From the NCBI RefSeq assembly GCF_002276045.1, contig NZ_NQMR01000078.1, positions 1 through 42,713 on the forward strand: 42,713 nucleotides of DNA, in the 5' to 3' direction. The notes beneath the pieces were generated by a model. It was not told the origin of the DNA, ran no database searches, and saw only the letters and a list, made by a program, of their open reading frames with translations. Shown in pieces: positions 20,003 to 30,433 of this stretch. The position numbers and the translations under genes are program-made. The stretch is from Pseudoalteromonas sp. NBT06-2 (lineage in GTDB: Bacteria; Pseudomonadota; Gammaproteobacteria; Enterobacterales; Alteromonadaceae). Each line of letters begins with the position of its first letter. Positions within the stretch are counted from its first letter, which is position 1.

Positions 20003-20788
20003 TTACAGGCTAACTTTATAACGACCTTGAACATCAGGTCGGCCTAAAAATTTAACAGCATCATGCACATCTTTTGGCATATTTACACTAGGCTTAATAA
20101 AACCATCGACTGTTAATTTGTTTTTTGCTGCTAATACAATATCAAGTTGCAAACCTAAGTCATTATCTTTACTGACTGCAAATGTAACATTACCTGACTT
20201 ACATTTACCTTTTGCGGCGATTTCATCAATTGGAAACCAACCTGATAACCCTTGAATTTGTAACTGTTGTATTGATATATCCGCATTTAGCATTTTACAA
20301 TAAGGCATTCCTAATTGATATTCTTTCACTTTAACAGTGACACGCCCTTTAGCATTAATTGGTAAAGGAAGGTTTACTTGTGCCATTAATAAAGACACTG
20401 GCGCTTTGATATTCGCATTACTGATAGCTAACTCTTTTGATAGTAAACTAAACTTGATGGTACCTTTACCTGAATATTCGCCTTCTTGACGAATATTACC
20501 AAATTTAATATCTGCAACTAAGTCAGCAGTTAACAATGAGCTTGCACTGAGTGTCCAGCTTAATTTCTTTAAAATAAGCTCTTGATTTCTATCTTTAAAG
20601 CGTAATTGAGCAATTGAACCTTGCCAAAGTGAACCTGATACCGAGCCCAAGTTAAGCTGTTTAGGGAAATAAGGTTTTGCAAAAGAAACAGCTATATTTG
20701 CAGGCATTAAATTTAAAACAAAAAAGATAAAAGTAAGTAAAAATACCAAAGTTAATCCAATTGTTTTTTTTATATTTTTCATTGTCAT
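20003..20788 (-). CDS. gspN: Type II secretion system protein N
   Basis: GspN is an accessory inner-membrane protein of the type II secretion machine, facing the periplasm. The product has 261 residues with one N-terminal membrane anchor (about residues 10-30). The GspN-like region includes LGSVSGSLWQGSIAQLRF, and the end is FLGRPDVQGRYKVSL. It overlaps the gspM stop by one base (TAATG). An ATG two codons further in is an equally possible start. It is the last gsp gene of the operon. Confidence 0.9.
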   Translation of the reverse strand: MTMKNIKKTIGLTLVFLLTFIFFVLNLMPANIAVSFAKPYFPKQLNLGSVSGSLWQGSIAQLRFKDRNQELILKKLSWTLSASSLLTADLVADIKFGNIRQEGEYSGKGTIKFSLLSKELAISNANIKAPVSLLMAQVNLPLPINAKGRVTVKVKEYQLGMPYCKMLNADISIQQLQIQGLSGWFPIDEIAAKGKCKSGNVTFAVSKDNDLGLQLDIVLAAKNKLTVDGFIKPSVNMPKDVHDAVKFLGRPDVQGRYKVSL

Positions 20789-21258
20789 TATTTCTCTAAA
20801 ATCAACTGACTCACTTTCACATAACCCGTATTATCATCTTTACTCATATCTATCTTTTCAATAGTGAACTGATGTTTTTCTACCAATAATGTCAACCAAT
20901 CAACCAGCTTATTAAACTCAACACTTTCAATTGTTAAACGAAGTGTATTATCTTTCGGTTGCATTTTACTAATCACAATTTGATATTTATTACGTGTTTT
21001 ATTCACTATTTGACTTAAACTACCAGAACTTATGCTTGCTTTAGGATTTGCTTGTTTAATCTTAGCGATACTAGATTGCATCCATATCACTAAATCCTGC
21101 TGCTTATTTAACTCTTTTGTAAAAGTATCTATCGCATTATTTAAAGGTCGCCAAACGCCCATCACAAACACAAAAATAACAAAAATACCGCCAGCTACCA
21201 TTAACAATTTTTGTTCTTGTTCTTTAAGTGATTGCCAATATTCCAATATTGCTTTCAT
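20788..21258 (-). CDS. gspM: Type II secretion system protein M
   Basis: GspM is a bitopic inner-membrane protein that pairs with GspL in the assembly platform. The 156-residue product has a short cytoplasmic end (MKAILEYWQSLKEQEQKLL) and one membrane segment (about residues 18-36). Its periplasmic ferredoxin-like domain follows a coiled region. It sits between gspL (16 bp upstream) and gspN (1-base overlap), the standard order. Confidence 0.95.
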   Translation of the reverse strand: MKAILEYWQSLKEQEQKLLMVAGGIFVIFVFVMGVWRPLNNAIDTFTKELNKQQDLVIWMQSSIAKIKQANPKASISSGSLSQIVNKTRNKYQIVISKMQPKDNTLRLTIESVEFNKLVDWLTLLVEKHQFTIEKIDMSKDDNTGYVKVSQLILEK

Positions 21259-21274
21259 ACTCTATTCTCCTAGC

Positions 21275-22498
21275 TCACGATTGGCGCCTGACTTTAACTT
21301 CACCAACAATATTATCACCATCATTATTAAGTGATCCTTGAGATACTTCTAAACCTTGATTTTCTAAGATAGATTTTACTCTGCCAAATGTCTGAAAGTC
21401 TTTCGCTTTTGCCCTTAATCTAATTTCATTACGTTTTTTATCATAACGTAATGAATCAGGTTCAAAGTTCTCGACTTCTTTAAACACAATCACTAAATCA
21501 TTCATAAGATCTAAGAAACCAGCACCACTGCCACCTTCCAGTTGCTTTAAACGATTCTTAAGCTGTTTTTTAATGAGATGAGGGCGAACCTTAGCACGAG
21601 GAAAGGCTGACTTATATTGATCTATTACATTTTGCTTAGCAACAGAGACTTGCTGATCAAGTTGATATACTTGGAACCCTTTTAAACCCAAAGTTAAAAC
21701 TAATGCAATTGATGCTGCAATCGCTGGCGTACGCCAAGCAGGTCGAACAATATTACTTTGTTTTTTAACCTGATAGTCACCTTGTAATAAATTAAAAGCG
21801 TGATTCTTAAGTTGTTTGGCAAATATAACTAAAGGTAAATCAAATTGAGATTCTTTTGATTCTAAGGTTAAACCATTTATTCCACTTAATTGTGCACTTG
21901 GTGTAAAGTGCATTAAAGTATCTACTTTAGTTGCACTTATATAGGTATTTAACCAATCAGATTCCACTTCAGCTATTTGCCAATCAGTGGTCTTCACCAA
22001 CCATTTATTATCTAATGCAATTGCAGATGCTTTATCTATTTCATATGGCAATAATAAAGCATCCGGCATGATTTTTTGTGGAGAAAGTTGATAGTCAGCC
22101 AAACACTTAAGCCAAGTCTCAAACCAAGTTTTATTTAAGATTGCCACCTTAATACCGTATTGAGTCTCAGAATTTTTGGTATTTTGATACGGCTCATCTA
22201 TCGCAATGAATATATCATCCAAGTCACAAGCTAACTCTTCCTCAATGATATAAGGCAAAGCTTGTTGTAGTTTTCGACTAAACTTTGCTGGCAAAGTCAC
22301 TTTTTTTAATTGCACATCTGCGGCAGGTAATAAGGCTACAAATTGACGGTTTACCGCTTTATCTGTTAAGTTTACTAACTCGTTAGCATTTTGTAATTCG
22401 CCACTGGCTATGATTTCTTGTTCTGTATCAGAATAAATTAACCAATGTAATTTATCTGCCTGATTGTGACCTAAACGTATTATTAGAGTTTCACTCAT
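21275..22498 (-). CDS. gspL: Type II secretion system protein L
   Basis: GspL links the GspE ATPase to the inner-membrane platform through its actin-like cytoplasmic domain. The 407-residue product has that domain in roughly the first 250 residues (including LPAADVQLKKVTLPAKF). One membrane helix follows at about 255-275 (AIAASIALVLTLGLKGFQVY), then a periplasmic ferredoxin-like domain. The start overlaps the gspK stop by eight bases, suggesting translational coupling. Confidence 0.96.
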   Translation of the reverse strand: MSETLIIRLGHNQADKLHWLIYSDTEQEIIASGELQNANELVNLTDKAVNRQFVALLPAADVQLKKVTLPAKFSRKLQQALPYIIEEELACDLDDIFIAIDEPYQNTKNSETQYGIKVAILNKTWFETWLKCLADYQLSPQKIMPDALLLPYEIDKASAIALDNKWLVKTTDWQIAEVESDWLNTYISATKVDTLMHFTPSAQLSGINGLTLESKESQFDLPLVIFAKQLKNHAFNLLQGDYQVKKQSNIVRPAWRTPAIAASIALVLTLGLKGFQVYQLDQQVSVAKQNVIDQYKSAFPRAKVRPHLIKKQLKNRLKQLEGGSGAGFLDLMNDLVIVFKEVENFEPDSLRYDKKRNEIRLRAKAKDFQTFGRVKSILENQGLEVSQGSLNNDGDNIVGEVKVRRQS

Positions 22499-23483
22499 CT
22501 ACGTCGCCTCCAAATTTACGTGCCAATATACTGACTTTGTTATCTTTTATTTTCATCATCGTTGTCATTCTAAATCGACTTTCAGCAAATGTTGTATTTG
22601 CTATCAGTTGAAAATATTCGCTATTTACAACAAATTGTTTATTATCTTTTTTTAATTTTTTAGGTAACTTTTCGTTTGCATCACTGATAAATTTATCAAT
22701 ATCACTCCACCCTTCTGGTTCCCTTTCACTTAAAATTTGCTCTGCAATCTCAGTATCTGTTGCTAACAAAGCAGCTAATAAGTGAGCTTGCTCAGGAAGA
22801 ATAGTATTTACATTAATTTCGAATAAATCAGAGCCAGGAATGATACATATATAGGGTAATAACCTTTCAACTATTAATGGGTTAAAGCCCTTGATTGTGC
22901 GTAATTCTGATATCGATGCTAAAAAATGATTAGCCGTTAAGTAAGGAATTTCACGAGATAAATATTCATCTTCTTCCGCACCTTCAGGGCGGCGGTTATC
23001 ATCTTTATCAAGCCAATCTAATAAAGTATCAGCAAGCTCCTCTTGTGAGTTTTCTAGCGGAAGACTCTCAACTTCATCAAGTTTGTCTAACAATCTCAAA
23101 AATACACCATGAATTTCAGGTAGTTTATCTGCTGAATTGGCATTAGGCTTTGCCCTAAATGCATTTAAGTTTAAACAAGCTTGTAAGTCTGAAATTTGGC
23201 CACTTATCGTACCTCCTTCAACTGGAAAGGTTGCTTCTTCTTGTGCCCAAGGCTGTTTTAAATTAACTATTTCTTTGTCATCTTTTTTAGTCTGAATTAA
23301 AGCCTGTTTTGCTAGCGCTTCTGCCGCATAGCCATACCATTTTGCTTGTTGATGCTCTTGTAAAATACTATTTTTATTAACGAGCACCATCATCCGAGAA
23401 CTCATTTCAACTGCTAATGTAGCAGCAAGTGCTACTACAAATAATACGATAATCAATGCTGCACCTGAGTTATTTTTTGTCAT
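22491..23483 (-). CDS. gspK: Type II secretion system minor pseudopilin K
   Basis: GspK caps the pseudopilus tip together with GspI and GspJ. The frame is open two codons further upstream, but the ATG at 23483 has a strong AGGAG site, giving MTKNNSGAALIIVLFVVALA and 330 residues. The cleavage glycine is followed by AALII, so the glutamate at position 5 of other pseudopilins is absent, as is normal for GspK. The rest is the large alpha-helical GspK domain. It overlaps the end of gspJ by 14 bases. Confidence 0.96.
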   Translation of the reverse strand: MTKNNSGAALIIVLFVVALAATLAVEMSSRMMVLVNKNSILQEHQQAKWYGYAAEALAKQALIQTKKDDKEIVNLKQPWAQEEATFPVEGGTISGQISDLQACLNLNAFRAKPNANSADKLPEIHGVFLRLLDKLDEVESLPLENSQEELADTLLDWLDKDDNRRPEGAEEDEYLSREIPYLTANHFLASISELRTIKGFNPLIVERLLPYICIIPGSDLFEINVNTILPEQAHLLAALLATDTEIAEQILSEREPEGWSDIDKFISDANEKLPKKLKKDNKQFVVNSEYFQLIANTTFAESRFRMTTMMKIKDNKVSILARKFGGDVDE

Positions 23484-24108
23484 CAACAACTCCTGCGCCC
23501 GGCACTAAAAAAACACGCGTAATAGGTTCGATATCTTTTAATTTCAATTCAATTTTTATTGCTCTTGGTAGTGATTTAACTTTCCATGCGTCTAGCCACT
23601 TATCTCTGTCATTACGATACTTAACCAAAAACTCTTCCACGTTTTCTAGCAAAACATGTTTTCGAGGCTGTGCATCATCTAAACTATCGATATAAACTTT
23701 ATAAATACGTTCAAGCTTGTCGTCTACAACACGATACCCTATTGCTTGTAGTTCACTGCGCGGTAATAAATTTGCAGGATTGCGCCAACCATCACGTACA
23801 AAAGCTAATCCATCATATTGGCTATTCATTAAATAGTGCCCGGCAATTAAGTATTGCTCAATACGCTCACCTGACTCATTACGACCTATACGTTGCGCCA
23901 TTTGACTAAAGTCTTGATCCATTAATCTAAAAGTGGTTTGTAGCGTATTTAACTCAGCGATAGTTTGCTCTGATGTTTCATTGGTAAGAATGGCTGTATT
24001 TAAAATCTGGTGACTTGCAACAACAATAAAACCTAAAATACCTAAAGCAACCATGACTTCAAGCAAAGTAAATCCGAGTTGCTTAGATTGAGATTTTAAC
24101 ATATTCAC
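23470..24108 (-). CDS. gspJ: Type II secretion system minor pseudopilin J
   Basis: GspJ is a minor pseudopilin of the tip complex. The 212-residue product has the class III signal KQLG followed by FTLLEVMVALGILGF, with the conserved glutamate at mature position 5. The frame begins with GTG overlapping the gspI stop; an ATG two codons in (24102) is the other candidate start. Either start gives a short basic leader. Order and overlaps are the standard gspI-J-K arrangement. Confidence 0.95.
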   Translation of the reverse strand: MNMLKSQSKQLGFTLLEVMVALGILGFIVVASHQILNTAILTNETSEQTIAELNTLQTTFRLMDQDFSQMAQRIGRNESGERIEQYLIAGHYLMNSQYDGLAFVRDGWRNPANLLPRSELQAIGYRVVDDKLERIYKVYIDSLDDAQPRKHVLLENVEEFLVKYRNDRDKWLDAWKVKSLPRAIKIELKLKDIEPITRVFLVPGAGVVDDKK

Positions 24109-24482
24109 TTGGTATTACTCTTAGTGACATAGGTACTTAATTCGTAAACAGCTTCTTGGTATTTTTCACTCTCAAATACAACAACTGTGACCTGATAAAA
24201 GTCTGCAGTTTCTGTTTTTATGACTTTTTGCTGCCAATACCATTTATGACCTGCTTGTTCTTCATTGCCTTTTTTATTATTTTTAGGCGGCCATTTATCA
24301 CTCAGAGTTATTTCAGCTAATTGGTTTTCAGCAACCCAAGAGGCATAAGCTTGCTGTTCTACAATTGAAAGGTGATTAATATGCTGACCAGCGACTTGCA
24401 TCGCTGCAATCCCCGCCATAGCACAAATACTTAATGCAACCATCACCTCTAATAAAGTAAACCCTACACTTTTATTTTTCAT
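24105..24482 (-). CDS. gspI: Type II secretion system minor pseudopilin I
   Basis: GspI nucleates the pseudopilus tip by binding GspJ and GspK. The 125-residue product has a 7-residue leader (MKNKSVG) cut before FTLLEVMVALSICAMAG, with glutamate at mature position 5. It shares the four bases ATGA with the gspH stop, so translation is probably coupled. Confidence 0.96.
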   Translation of the reverse strand: MKNKSVGFTLLEVMVALSICAMAGIAAMQVAGQHINHLSIVEQQAYASWVAENQLAEITLSDKWPPKNNKKGNEEQAGHKWYWQQKVIKTETADFYQVTVVVFESEKYQEAVYELSTYVTKSNTK

Positions 24483-25117
24483 AGTTCAGGTTCTCTCTTA
24501 AATAAAACCGGCGCCATAAACTCACCTTGAATAAAAAAGGTCGGTTCTACTTGCTCTTTTAATGAAAGTGATAATGAAAAAGGGCTCACCTCCCCTGATG
24601 ATAACAATATAACTTGAGGCACTTTTAATTTTTCAATTTCTAAAAAGCTTTCTTCATCATCTGTATCCATCAACTCTCGCCAATCAACTTGCTCTAATAA
24701 GTTGTCTTGTGCCCAAGGAAGATCATCAAGCTGTAACTCAACATCCATAAAGTCAGGAAATTTAACCGCTTTGAAAACCTTATTGCCAGTTAAAGGTATC
24801 CACTTTTCGCCATCAAATGCAAGAAACTCTAAAACACCTTTATCGATATGAAAGCCTAACTCTAACTGGTTTAATACCGCATAGTCAGCAGCTAAATTAA
24901 TAACCGAATTCATTTTAACAGCTGATTTTTCTAATTCATCTTCTTGACCACCGCCTAAATTGTAAACCATCATATTAGTGGCAAATGCGATAATGACTAA
25001 TACAACCATGATTTCAATTAAGCTAAAGCCTAAACTTTTTTGACGATAACGTGTAAAACCATGCGTTTTACTGCATGGTTTTAAATTTTTCACCTTACTG
25101 TGAATACTATGAAACAA
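24479..25117 (-). CDS. gspH: Type II secretion system minor pseudopilin H
   Basis: GspH is a minor pseudopilin joining the tip complex to the GspG shaft. The cleavage site is SLG followed by FSLIEIMVVLVIIAFATNM, with glutamate at mature position 5. The start is uncertain because no ATG lies before the cleavage site in frame. TTG at 25117 has a GGA-type site upstream and gives a 30-residue leader. GTG at 25093 gives 22 residues. Both are longer than the usual pseudopilin leader. A 10-11-bp hairpin lies inside this leader sequence. Confidence 0.93.
   Translation of the reverse strand: MFHSIHSKVKNLKPCSKTHGFTRYRQKSLGFSLIEIMVVLVIIAFATNMMVYNLGGGQEDELEKSAVKMNSVINLAADYAVLNQLELGFHIDKGVLEFLAFDGEKWIPLTGNKVFKAVKFPDFMDVELQLDDLPWAQDNLLEQVDWRELMDTDDEESFLEIEKLKVPQVILLSSGEVSPFSLSLSLKEQVEPTFFIQGEFMAPVLFKREPEL
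25054..25083 (-). promoter_or_regulatory. Hairpin inside the gspH leader, possible attenuator
   Basis: AAAACCATGC (25055-25064) pairs perfectly with GCATGGTTTT (25073-25082), plus one more flanking pair, around an 8-base loop. On the minus strand the stem ends in four T residues. It lies inside the gspH frame, about 35 bases after the TTG start and just after the alternative GTG. It could reduce transcription beyond gspG, whose product is needed in far greater amount. Role inferred. Confidence 0.5.
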
Positions 25118-25137
25118 GTGCTATTCCAAAAGCTATT

Positions 25138-25566
25138 TTAACCTTGTGTATCTTCTTCATTCCAATTACCAATATCATCTTCTGTACCCACTTCACCGTC
25201 AGGGCCCATAGAAAACAAATCAATTTTACCATTATCACCAGGGCTTACTAGCTGGTACGGATTACCCCATGGATCTTCAGGTAATTTATCGATAAAACCA
25301 CCTTCGGGAAAACGTCTTGGTAAAGGTTCAATATCCGTTTCTGTTACTAATGCTTCAAGACCTTGCTCTGTTGACGGATATACTTTATTACGCAATTTAT
25401 ACATCGCCATCGCATCTTCTAACTGCTGTATGTCTAAATGCGCTTTATCTACAGCCGCTTCTTCTTGTTGTCCCATAATATTGGGTGCAACTATCGCCAT
25501 GATCATGCCTATGATCACTAAAACCACCATTACTTCTAATAGTGAAAAACCAGACTGTTTTTTCAT
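25138..25566 (-). CDS. gspG: Type II secretion system major pseudopilin G
   Basis: GspG forms the pseudopilus shaft. The 142-residue product has a 6-residue leader (MKKQSG) cut by the prepilin peptidase before FSLLEVMVVLVIIGMIM. The C-terminal calcium-binding region includes DPWGNPYQ and MGPDGEVGTEDDIGNW. An AGAGGTAA ribosome binding site precedes the ATG. It lies 42 bp after gspF and 20 bp before gspH. Confidence 0.98.
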   Translation of the reverse strand: MKKQSGFSLLEVMVVLVIIGMIMAIVAPNIMGQQEEAAVDKAHLDIQQLEDAMAMYKLRNKVYPSTEQGLEALVTETDIEPLPRRFPEGGFIDKLPEDPWGNPYQLVSPGDNGKIDLFSMGPDGEVGTEDDIGNWNEEDTQG

Positions 25567-25608
25567 TGTTTACCTCTAATTTTAAATTTTATAAGACTTT
25601 TATTAAGA

Positions 25609-26823
25609 CTACATACCAATCGCTTTGTTCATTGCCATTATTGGCTGTAATATTGCCATTACAATAAACAATACAATCACTGCCATTCCCGCAATCATGG
25701 CAGGTTCAAGAAGCTTTAATGACACACTCACTAAGCTTTCAAATTCTCTATCCTGATTATCTGCCGAACGTTCTAACATTTGCTCAAGCTCACCTGACTT
25801 TTCACCACTGGCAATCATATGCAACATCATAGGGGGGAAAAACTTTGTTTGCTGTAATGAAGCCCTTAGCGTCGCACCTTCACTTACTTTAACAGCCGCA
25901 TCTCCTACAGCCTTTTTTATGCGTTCATTTGCCAGTACTTCACCTGATATTTTCATACCTTCTAATAAAGGTACTGAGCTAGAGGATAAAATACTTAATG
26001 TACGGGCAAATCGCGCAGTATTTAAGCTGCGACTTACTTTTCCTAAACCCGGAAGCGTTAAAAGTTTACTATCATACCAAAAGCGAATATGTGGTTTTGC
26101 TAACGCCTTTTTTATACCAAAAATAAGACTTAAAAATACAACTAAGGTGATCAACCAATAGTTTTGCACATAATTACTCGCAGCAAGTACCCACTCTGTC
26201 GTCCAAGGCAAAGCTTGTTTTGATTTTTCAAATGTTTTTAATATTTTAGGTACTACACTACCTAATAATATAGAAATAATACCAATTGCAAAAACAACTA
26301 GCACCATTGGATAAACCATAGCTTGTGTAATTTGGCTACGCATATGCTGACGTTGCTCAGTATAATCAGCTAAGCGATTCAGTACTTTATCTAAATGACC
26401 TGACTTTTCACCTGCCGCAACCATGGCACGATATAAATAATCAAATACATGAGGAAATTCAGCTAAGCCATCAGCTAAAGTATAACCTTCGACAACTTTT
26501 GAGCGAACCGACATTAGCATGCCTTTTAGTCTAGGCTTTTCACATTGTTCAGCTACCGCTAATATTGCTTCTTCTACAGGTAATGCCGACTGTATTAATG
26601 TTGCTAATTGGCGTGTAATTAAAGAGAGATCGGCAGTTGATATTTTAGTTTTAAAAAAACTACCACTTTGTTTTCTCTCTCCCTCTGCTGCAACATTAAT
26701 TTCTAAAGGTGTTAAACCTTTTTCTCTTAAATTATGCCTGACCTGTTTTGCGGTATCCGCTTCAACCAAGCCCTTTATGCTTTTACCTTTAGCATTTAAT
26801 GCTTTGTATTCAAATGCAGGCAC
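25609..26823 (-). CDS. gspF: Type II secretion system inner-membrane platform protein F
   Basis: GspF is the polytopic core of the assembly platform that is turned or rearranged by GspE. The 404-residue product has two repeated cytoplasmic GspF domains and about three membrane segments, including VYPMVLVVFAIGIISILLGS and AMIAGMAVIVLFIVMAILQP. The start codon is GTG and overlaps the gspE stop by one base (TAGTG), so translation probably depends on gspE. Confidence 0.97.
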   Translation of the reverse strand: MPAFEYKALNAKGKSIKGLVEADTAKQVRHNLREKGLTPLEINVAAEGERKQSGSFFKTKISTADLSLITRQLATLIQSALPVEEAILAVAEQCEKPRLKGMLMSVRSKVVEGYTLADGLAEFPHVFDYLYRAMVAAGEKSGHLDKVLNRLADYTEQRQHMRSQITQAMVYPMVLVVFAIGIISILLGSVVPKILKTFEKSKQALPWTTEWVLAASNYVQNYWLITLVVFLSLIFGIKKALAKPHIRFWYDSKLLTLPGLGKVSRSLNTARFARTLSILSSSSVPLLEGMKISGEVLANERIKKAVGDAAVKVSEGATLRASLQQTKFFPPMMLHMIASGEKSGELEQMLERSADNQDREFESLVSVSLKLLEPAMIAGMAVIVLFIVMAILQPIMAMNKAIGM

Positions 26824-28328
26824 TAGCTTTCCTCTCTAGTAACACGCAATACTTCTTCTAATGTTGTTTCGCCTAGTAATACTTTTCTACAACCATCTTG
26901 TCGAATACTGGGTGTTGTTTTACGAATATATTTTTCTACCGCTTGTTCACTTTTACCGTTATGAATAAGCTCTCTGATAGCATCATCAACAACCAATAAT
27001 TCATGAATACCTGTACGACCTCGATAACCATTGTGATTACATTCTGTACAGCCTAATGCTCGGTAAATTTGCACTCCCTGATTAAATTCAACCCCCAATA
27101 AACGACATTCTTTTTCATCTGCCACATGAGATTGCTTACAATCAGGACATAAAGTACGTACTAAACGTTGTGATAAAACACCTAATAATGATGAAGATAA
27201 TAAAAAAGGCTCTACCCCCATATCTTCCATACGTGTTATTGCACCTGCTGCGGTATTCGTATGTAAAGTAGATAATACCATGTGACCGGTTAATGACGCT
27301 TGAACTGATATTTGTGCTGTTTCTAAATCACGGATTTCCCCCACCATAACGACATCAGGATCTTGACGTAAAATGGCGCGTAAGCCACGAGCAAATGTCA
27401 TATCCACTTTAGCATTTACTTGTGTTTGACCAATACCTGCAATTTCATACTCAATGGGATCTTCAACAGTTAAAATATTGCTTTCTTTTGAATCTATCTC
27501 AGCAAGACCTGCATATAGCGTAGTACTTTTCCCCGAGCCTGTAGGCCCAGTAACTAAAATAATACCGTGCGGCTTACGTACTAAATCAGTGAAAGTCACA
27601 CGATTATCATCATTCATACCTAAATCTTGTAAATCTAGGCGCGCATTGTTTTTATCAAGTAAACGTAATACGACACGCTCACCATAACTTGAAGGCATAG
27701 TTGATACACGTACATCAACAGCACGACCCGCTATTTTTAAGCTAATACGACCGTCTTGCGGTATACGTTTCTCAGCAATATCTAATTTAGCCATTACCTT
27801 GATCCGAGAAACTAATAAAGAAGATAGCTTGCGATTAGGTTTTAATACTTCTTTTAAAACCCCATCAACTCTAAAACGGATCACTAAATCCATCTCAAAA
27901 GTTTCAATATGTATATCTGAAGCACCTTCTTTAATTGCTTCACCTAACATAGCATTAATCAGCTTGATAATCGGTGCATCATCATCACTGGCTAACAAAT
28001 CTTCCGTTGTCGGCAACTCTTCAGCTAAAGAGAATAAATCAACTTCGTTGCCAATATCTTCCATAATTTGCTGCGTTTCAGAGCTATCTCTTTGGTAGAT
28101 AGCTTCGATTTGTAATTCAAAGTCATCATCAGTAAGTCGCACCGTTGTAAAACTTTGAGCTGCAATACGTCTTGCTTCAAGTAAAACTTCTAGGTTTAAC
28201 TCACCTTTATAAAACAAAGTGAAATTATTACTTTGCTGTTCATGACTCAAAAACACACCAAAGCGACGCGCATAAGAAAAAGGCAGGCGCTTAGCAGCCA
28301 TTGGAACTGCGACCGCTAACTCAGTCAT
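26823..28328 (-). CDS. gspE: Type II secretion system ATPase E
   Basis: GspE is the cytoplasmic hexameric ATPase that powers pseudopilus assembly. The 501-residue product has an N-terminal domain that binds GspL. Walker [10 protein letters not shown] is at 261-269, the Asp box is around 278-291, and Walker B is in [14 protein letters not shown] (321-334). A tetracysteine zinc motif is formed by CPDC (394-397) and CTEC (427-430). It overlaps the gspD stop by eight bases. Confidence 0.98.
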   Translation of the reverse strand: MTELAVAVPMAAKRLPFSYARRFGVFLSHEQQSNNFTLFYKGELNLEVLLEARRIAAQSFTTVRLTDDDFELQIEAIYQRDSSETQQIMEDIGNEVDLFSLAEELPTTEDLLASDDDAPIIKLINAMLGEAIKEGASDIHIETFEMDLVIRFRVDGVLKEVLKPNRKLSSLLVSRIKVMAKLDIAEKRIPQDGRISLKIAGRAVDVRVSTMPSSYGERVVLRLLDKNNARLDLQDLGMNDDNRVTFTDLVRKPHGIILVTGPTGSGKSTTLYAGLAEIDSKESNILTVEDPIEYEIAGIGQTQVNAKVDMTFARGLRAILRQDPDVVMVGEIRDLETAQISVQASLTGHMVLSTLHTNTAAGAITRMEDMGVEPFLLSSSLLGVLSQRLVRTLCPDCKQSHVADEKECRLLGVEFNQGVQIYRALGCTECNHNGYRGRTGIHELLVVDDAIRELIHNGKSEQAVEKYIRKTTPSIRQDGCRKVLLGETTLEEVLRVTREES

Positions 28329-30414
28329 CTTTTTTCTCTTTTTTATTTTTATTGTGCAAGAACTCTTGATAAGTAGGTGGTAAAACTAATTCATCATTCC
28401 ACTCAGGTAATACTGGAGTTTGCGAACCGGGCATTAATGATATACCTTTTTCATCCATTTTTTCTTGCTCTGAACGCAGGTAATTATATTTTTCATGGCT
28501 TAATTTATTCATAGTGACACCATCACGAATGATAGTTGCCCGAATAAATACCATTAAATTACGTTTGCGTTTAGTAGTACTACTTGATTTAAATAAATGG
28601 CCTAAAATTGGAATGTCACCTAAAATCGGCACCTTAGAAACACTTTCTTGCACATCTTCATCAATCAAACCTCCCAGTATAACCATCTTGCCATCATCAG
28701 CTAATACGGTTGTACTAAATTCACGTTTATTAGTAATAATATCAACCGAAGTGGAACCACTGATACTCGAAACTTCTTGCTCAATAGTTAATAGAATTGC
28801 AGAGCCATCATTAATTTGTGGTGTTACTTTTAATTTTATACCGACTTCTTGACGATCTACCGTACTAAATGGGTTTGAATTATTACTCCCTGCAGCAGAA
28901 CCTGTCAAAATTGGAATTTCTTGACCTACGATCATCGAGGCTTCTTGATTATCCATGGTAGTAATTGAAGGTGTTGATAAAACATTAGTATTAGTATCAG
29001 TTGCAGCGGCTTGAATAATCGCGCCCCAATCACCTTTAATGATACCCATAGCCATACCACTGACACTGGAAAGTAAGCTTGCAGCAGCGGTTAAATCACC
29101 TTCTACAACTCTTGTAGTCGGAGCAGAACCCACAGTACTGCCATTAGCATTGGTAGAGGCTGTTGTTTCGGTAATCGTTTTATCTCTTGCTTGTTCCGCT
29201 GCCACAGCTAATGAACCAACAGGTACAGTGCCATTATTAAATTGTACCATGCCGCCTTGCTTTGTGATCCACTGAAAACCTAAGTTAATACCATCACCTT
29301 CAAATACCTCTAAGATAATCGCTTCAACTAAAACTTGTGGACGACGCACATCTAATTTAGCAATGACTTTTTCAAGTGAACGCATTACATCAGGTTGTGC
29401 TGTAATAACGAGTGAATTCGTTTCAGTATGGGCTTCTATACTTGTTTGGTTTTTACTATTACGACTTTTAGATTTAGAGCTAGATTTCTTTTGTTCCTCA
29501 GCAATTGACTTGCTTACACCCTGCAATACTTTTACTAATTCTTCGGATTTAGCGTAGTTTAGATATACAACCTTAGTATTACCTTGGCTTTCAAGTTCGC
29601 CATCTAATCTTTTAATTAATTCTAAAGCTCGCTCCCTTGCTTGTGTTTCACCACTTACAATAATGCTATTAGTACGATCATCAGCAACCACTTTAGGAAT
29701 TAAAAAAGCCGGTATATTAGACTTTCCAGAGGTTGGTTTATAAATTTTTTCAATAACAGATACAATATCACCAGGTGCTGCATGTTTTAAACGAATGATA
29801 TCAACTTGTTTATCACCCGCCTGATCAACTAAACGTATGATTTTAACCAAGCGATTTACTGATGCAGCATGACCTGTCAGCATCATTACGTTTGCGTCTT
29901 TATAATTAGTTACATGACCACCATCTTTTTGATCACTAAACTGACGAATAAGCGGGCCTAACTCTTGAACACTGACATTTTTAACACGAATAACACGTGT
30001 CACCATCATATCACCGTAAGATGTGTCATCGCCATCATCCATTACTGGTACGCTAGATTTTTTAGCGCTAGAGCTTTTTTCTATTTTTAATATACCGTTA
30101 TCCATTTCAACAACAGCAATACCTTGCACTTCCAGTACATTTAAGAAAAATTGATAATAAAGCTTTTCATCCATTAATTCATAGCTGCGCACGTTAATTT
30201 TGCCGCGTACTGCTGGGTCAATAATAATGGTTTTATTTAAATTTTTACCAACGATATTAATAAACTCATTAATATCTGTGCCCTTAAAATTAGCTGAATA
30301 CTCTACAGCAGCAACAGACAACGAAGTTCCTATAGCAAGCATCAATGCGGCGTATTTTGCCAACCCTTTCTTAATTTTAGTGCTTTTTTTTAGGCGGCCT
30401 TGCATGTGATTCAT
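28321..30414 (-). CDS. gspD: Type II secretion system secretin D
   Basis: GspD forms the outer-membrane secretin channel through which folded proteins leave. The 697-residue product has a signal peptide ending near SVAA, the N0 domain ([20 protein letters not shown]), and N1-N3 domains. The secretin core includes [21 protein letters not shown] serine/lysine-rich loop near residues 310-325 and a lysine-rich tail are low-complexity. The start ATG has GGAG upstream. It follows gspC by 19 bp. Confidence 0.98.
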   Translation of the reverse strand: MNHMQGRLKKSTKIKKGLAKYAALMLAIGTSLSVAAVEYSANFKGTDINEFINIVGKNLNKTIIIDPAVRGKINVRSYELMDEKLYYQFFLNVLEVQGIAVVEMDNGILKIEKSSSAKKSSVPVMDDGDDTSYGDMMVTRVIRVKNVSVQELGPLIRQFSDQKDGGHVTNYKDANVMMLTGHAASVNRLVKIIRLVDQAGDKQVDIIRLKHAAPGDIVSVIEKIYKPTSGKSNIPAFLIPKVVADDRTNSIIVSGETQARERALELIKRLDGELESQGNTKVVYLNYAKSEELVKVLQGVSKSIAEEQKKSSSKSKSRNSKNQTSIEAHTETNSLVITAQPDVMRSLEKVIAKLDVRRPQVLVEAIILEVFEGDGINLGFQWITKQGGMVQFNNGTVPVGSLAVAAEQARDKTITETTASTNANGSTVGSAPTTRVVEGDLTAAASLLSSVSGMAMGIIKGDWGAIIQAAATDTNTNVLSTPSITTMDNQEASMIVGQEIPILTGSAAGSNNSNPFSTVDRQEVGIKLKVTPQINDGSAILLTIEQEVSSISGSTSVDIITNKREFSTTVLADDGKMVILGGLIDEDVQESVSKVPILGDIPILGHLFKSSSTTKRKRNLMVFIRATIIRDGVTMNKLSHEKYNYLRSEQEKMDEKGISLMPGSQTPVLPEWNDELVLPPTYQEFLHNKNKKEKKDD

Positions 30415-30433
30415 CTTATAAACTCCGAATCTA

